A stretch of 6,668 bases of DNA from Lentisphaeria bacterium. GTDB taxonomy: Bacteria; Verrucomicrobiota; Lentisphaeria; Victivallales; JAUVCU01. The stretch covers positions 1-6,668 of the forward strand of contig JAUVCU010000088.1 of NCBI GenBank assembly GCA_030590715.1, read 5' to 3'. This document shows positions 5,985 through 6,668 of this stretch, piece after piece (the stretch's first letter is position 1; each line of letters opens with the position of its first letter). A model generated the notes under the pieces. The model had not been told where the DNA came from. It did no database searches and saw nothing but the letters and a program-made list of their open reading frames with translations. A program made the position numbers and the translations under genes.

Positions 5985-6668
5985 CTACTCCTTACCTGGT
6001 GTAAATACACATTCAAGTGAAAAAGCCACCTCATTCTGCATATTGGTATCCATTGAGATATTTTTAATTTCTGCTGTTTCCAGGCTTTCTCCAAAACCTT
6101 TTTCATCCTTAAGGTCATACGCGAATGTCTCGACAAACTGCACAGCATCTGCCGGAGCACAGTTCACCGTCCCCATCAATGTCATCACCTGCTTCTCTAC
6201 CTGTTTCTTTCTACTGACAGACACAACTCGCTTTTTTACATCCAAACTAGTCAAAGTAATCTCTTTTGGAACGACCCAATAGAGTTTCTCGAGATTGCAG
6301 CTCCAGACATTTCTATTTTCTTCAAACTTATCCAAAGATCCAAACAGCCCCTTATCGGCCTTTTCAATAAACTTCTGGTACTTCTGATATACGGATAGCT
6401 TTGCACTCATGCGGTTGACAACCTCTGTCTCAGCTATCAGCTCAAGTTTTTTATTATTTAACTCAAGGTACTCAGACAGCGTAAGACAAATCAAAGCAAA
6501 AACAGCCACTCCGACCGCAACGGCGGCATATAAGACAGGACTTATTTTACTCTCTTTAGCCCAGTTTATTGGTTGTGCGAAATTTGCAGATACTGTAGAT
6601 TTCTTTGCAGGTACCATATCATCAATTCCGACTAGTGCCGGAACAAAGAATGAATCCATATCGTCATG
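5985..6668 (-). CDS. pilN: PilN (frame open at the right edge; start uncertain, possibly joined to PilM)
   Basis: The bitopic inner-membrane partner of PilO. Counting from ATG at 6659 there are 224 residues: a cytoplasmic part (1-40), one transmembrane helix (41-61), a helical or coiled segment (64-103), then the PilN core with W119, L123, P131 and ITLTSLDV (134-141), and LMGTV (161-165) followed by the helix FVETFAYDL. This matches PilN/GspL periplasmic domains. Three starts are possible. The ATG at 6659 has no purine-rich site in the nine visible upstream bases. The ATG at 6617 (M15) has GGA nine bases upstream and would leave a 25-residue cytoplasmic tail, the usual size. The frame is also open to the edge (codons for H-D-D), so it may continue as a PilM-type domain. 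A TGA in another frame at 6664-6666 could instead end a separate upstream pilM. The stop TAG is followed five bases later by the pilO start. Confidence 0.88.
   Translation of the reverse strand, partial: HDDMDSFFVPALVGIDDMVPAKKSTVSANFAQPINWAKESKISPVLYAAVAVGVAVFALICLTLSEYLELNNKKLELIAETEVVNRMSAKLSVYQKYQKFIEKADKGLFGSLDKFEENRNVWSCNLEKLYWVVPKEITLTSLDVKKRVVSVSRKKQVEKQVMTLMGTVNCAPADAVQFVETFAYDLKDEKGFGESLETAEIKNISMDTNMQNEVAFSLECVFTPGKE
5988..5993 (-). promoter_or_regulatory. Ribosome binding site of pilO, adjoining the pilN stop codon
   Basis: AAGGAG on the minus strand is the last coding part of pilN and is followed directly by its TAG stop (5985-5987); the pilO ATG comes eight bases after the site. 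Ribosomes finishing pilN thus uncover the pilO site, which suggests coupled translation. Confidence 0.65.

Noticed and set aside
866..6668. The locus as a type II secretion system (GspL-M-C-D, I-J-K)
   Set aside because: Separate PilN, PilO and PilP proteins with the PilP RDPF motif directly before the secretin match the T4P order. The pilin trio alone would fit both systems, so T2SS-like use is not wholly excluded.

Overview
The window is a compact stretch of a type IV pilus (T4P) locus from a Gram-negative (diderm), fairly AT-rich bacterium. All eight protein-coding genes lie on the minus strand, so transcription runs from the high coordinates to the low. In that order they are: a PilN-like protein (its frame is still open at the right edge), PilO, PilP, the outer-membrane secretin PilQ, three minor-pilin-type proteins in PilV/PilW/PilX (equivalently GspI/GspJ/GspK) order, and the first 283 codons of a secreted protein that runs off the left edge. 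No stretch longer than about 75 bases is left without a gene. I see no RNA gene, insertion sequence or CRISPR array.

Right part (about 4930-6668) is the inner-membrane alignment complex. PilN and PilO are bitopic proteins with short cytoplasmic tails and periplasmic domains. PilP is a small periplasmic protein with the family's RDPF motif. Two genes here overlap by ATGA, and the ribosome binding site of pilO sits directly before the pilN stop codon, so translation is probably coupled. The centre (2807-4927) is the PilQ secretin, through which the pilus leaves the cell and to which PilP normally docks. A perfect 14-bp stem-loop in the 75-bp gap after pilQ separates this machine module from the minor-pilin module (866-2731), which would prime pilus assembly and sit at the tip. 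The last gene (1-849) occupies the place where PilY1-type tip adhesins are encoded in pseudomonads, but it does not look like PilY1. Its strand-rich, glycine-rich repeats resemble those in the C-terminus of the preceding PilX-like protein, so I infer that it may be a tip or surface partner of the minor pilins.

The taxonomic guess is weak. The first minor pilin has His instead of Gly before the processing site (KH|FSLIEV). From general knowledge, pilin-like leaders of the K/R-x-FTLIELL kind without Gly are common in Lentisphaerota and related PVC bacteria, which fits the base composition and the unusual surface proteins. Deltaproteobacteria-like or other diderm lineages cannot be excluded. The overall system is known biology. 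The points worth following are the non-canonical prepilin site, the pair of strand-rich proteins at the tip position, the possible PilM-PilN join at the right edge, the unassigned middle region of PilQ, and the hairpin between the modules.
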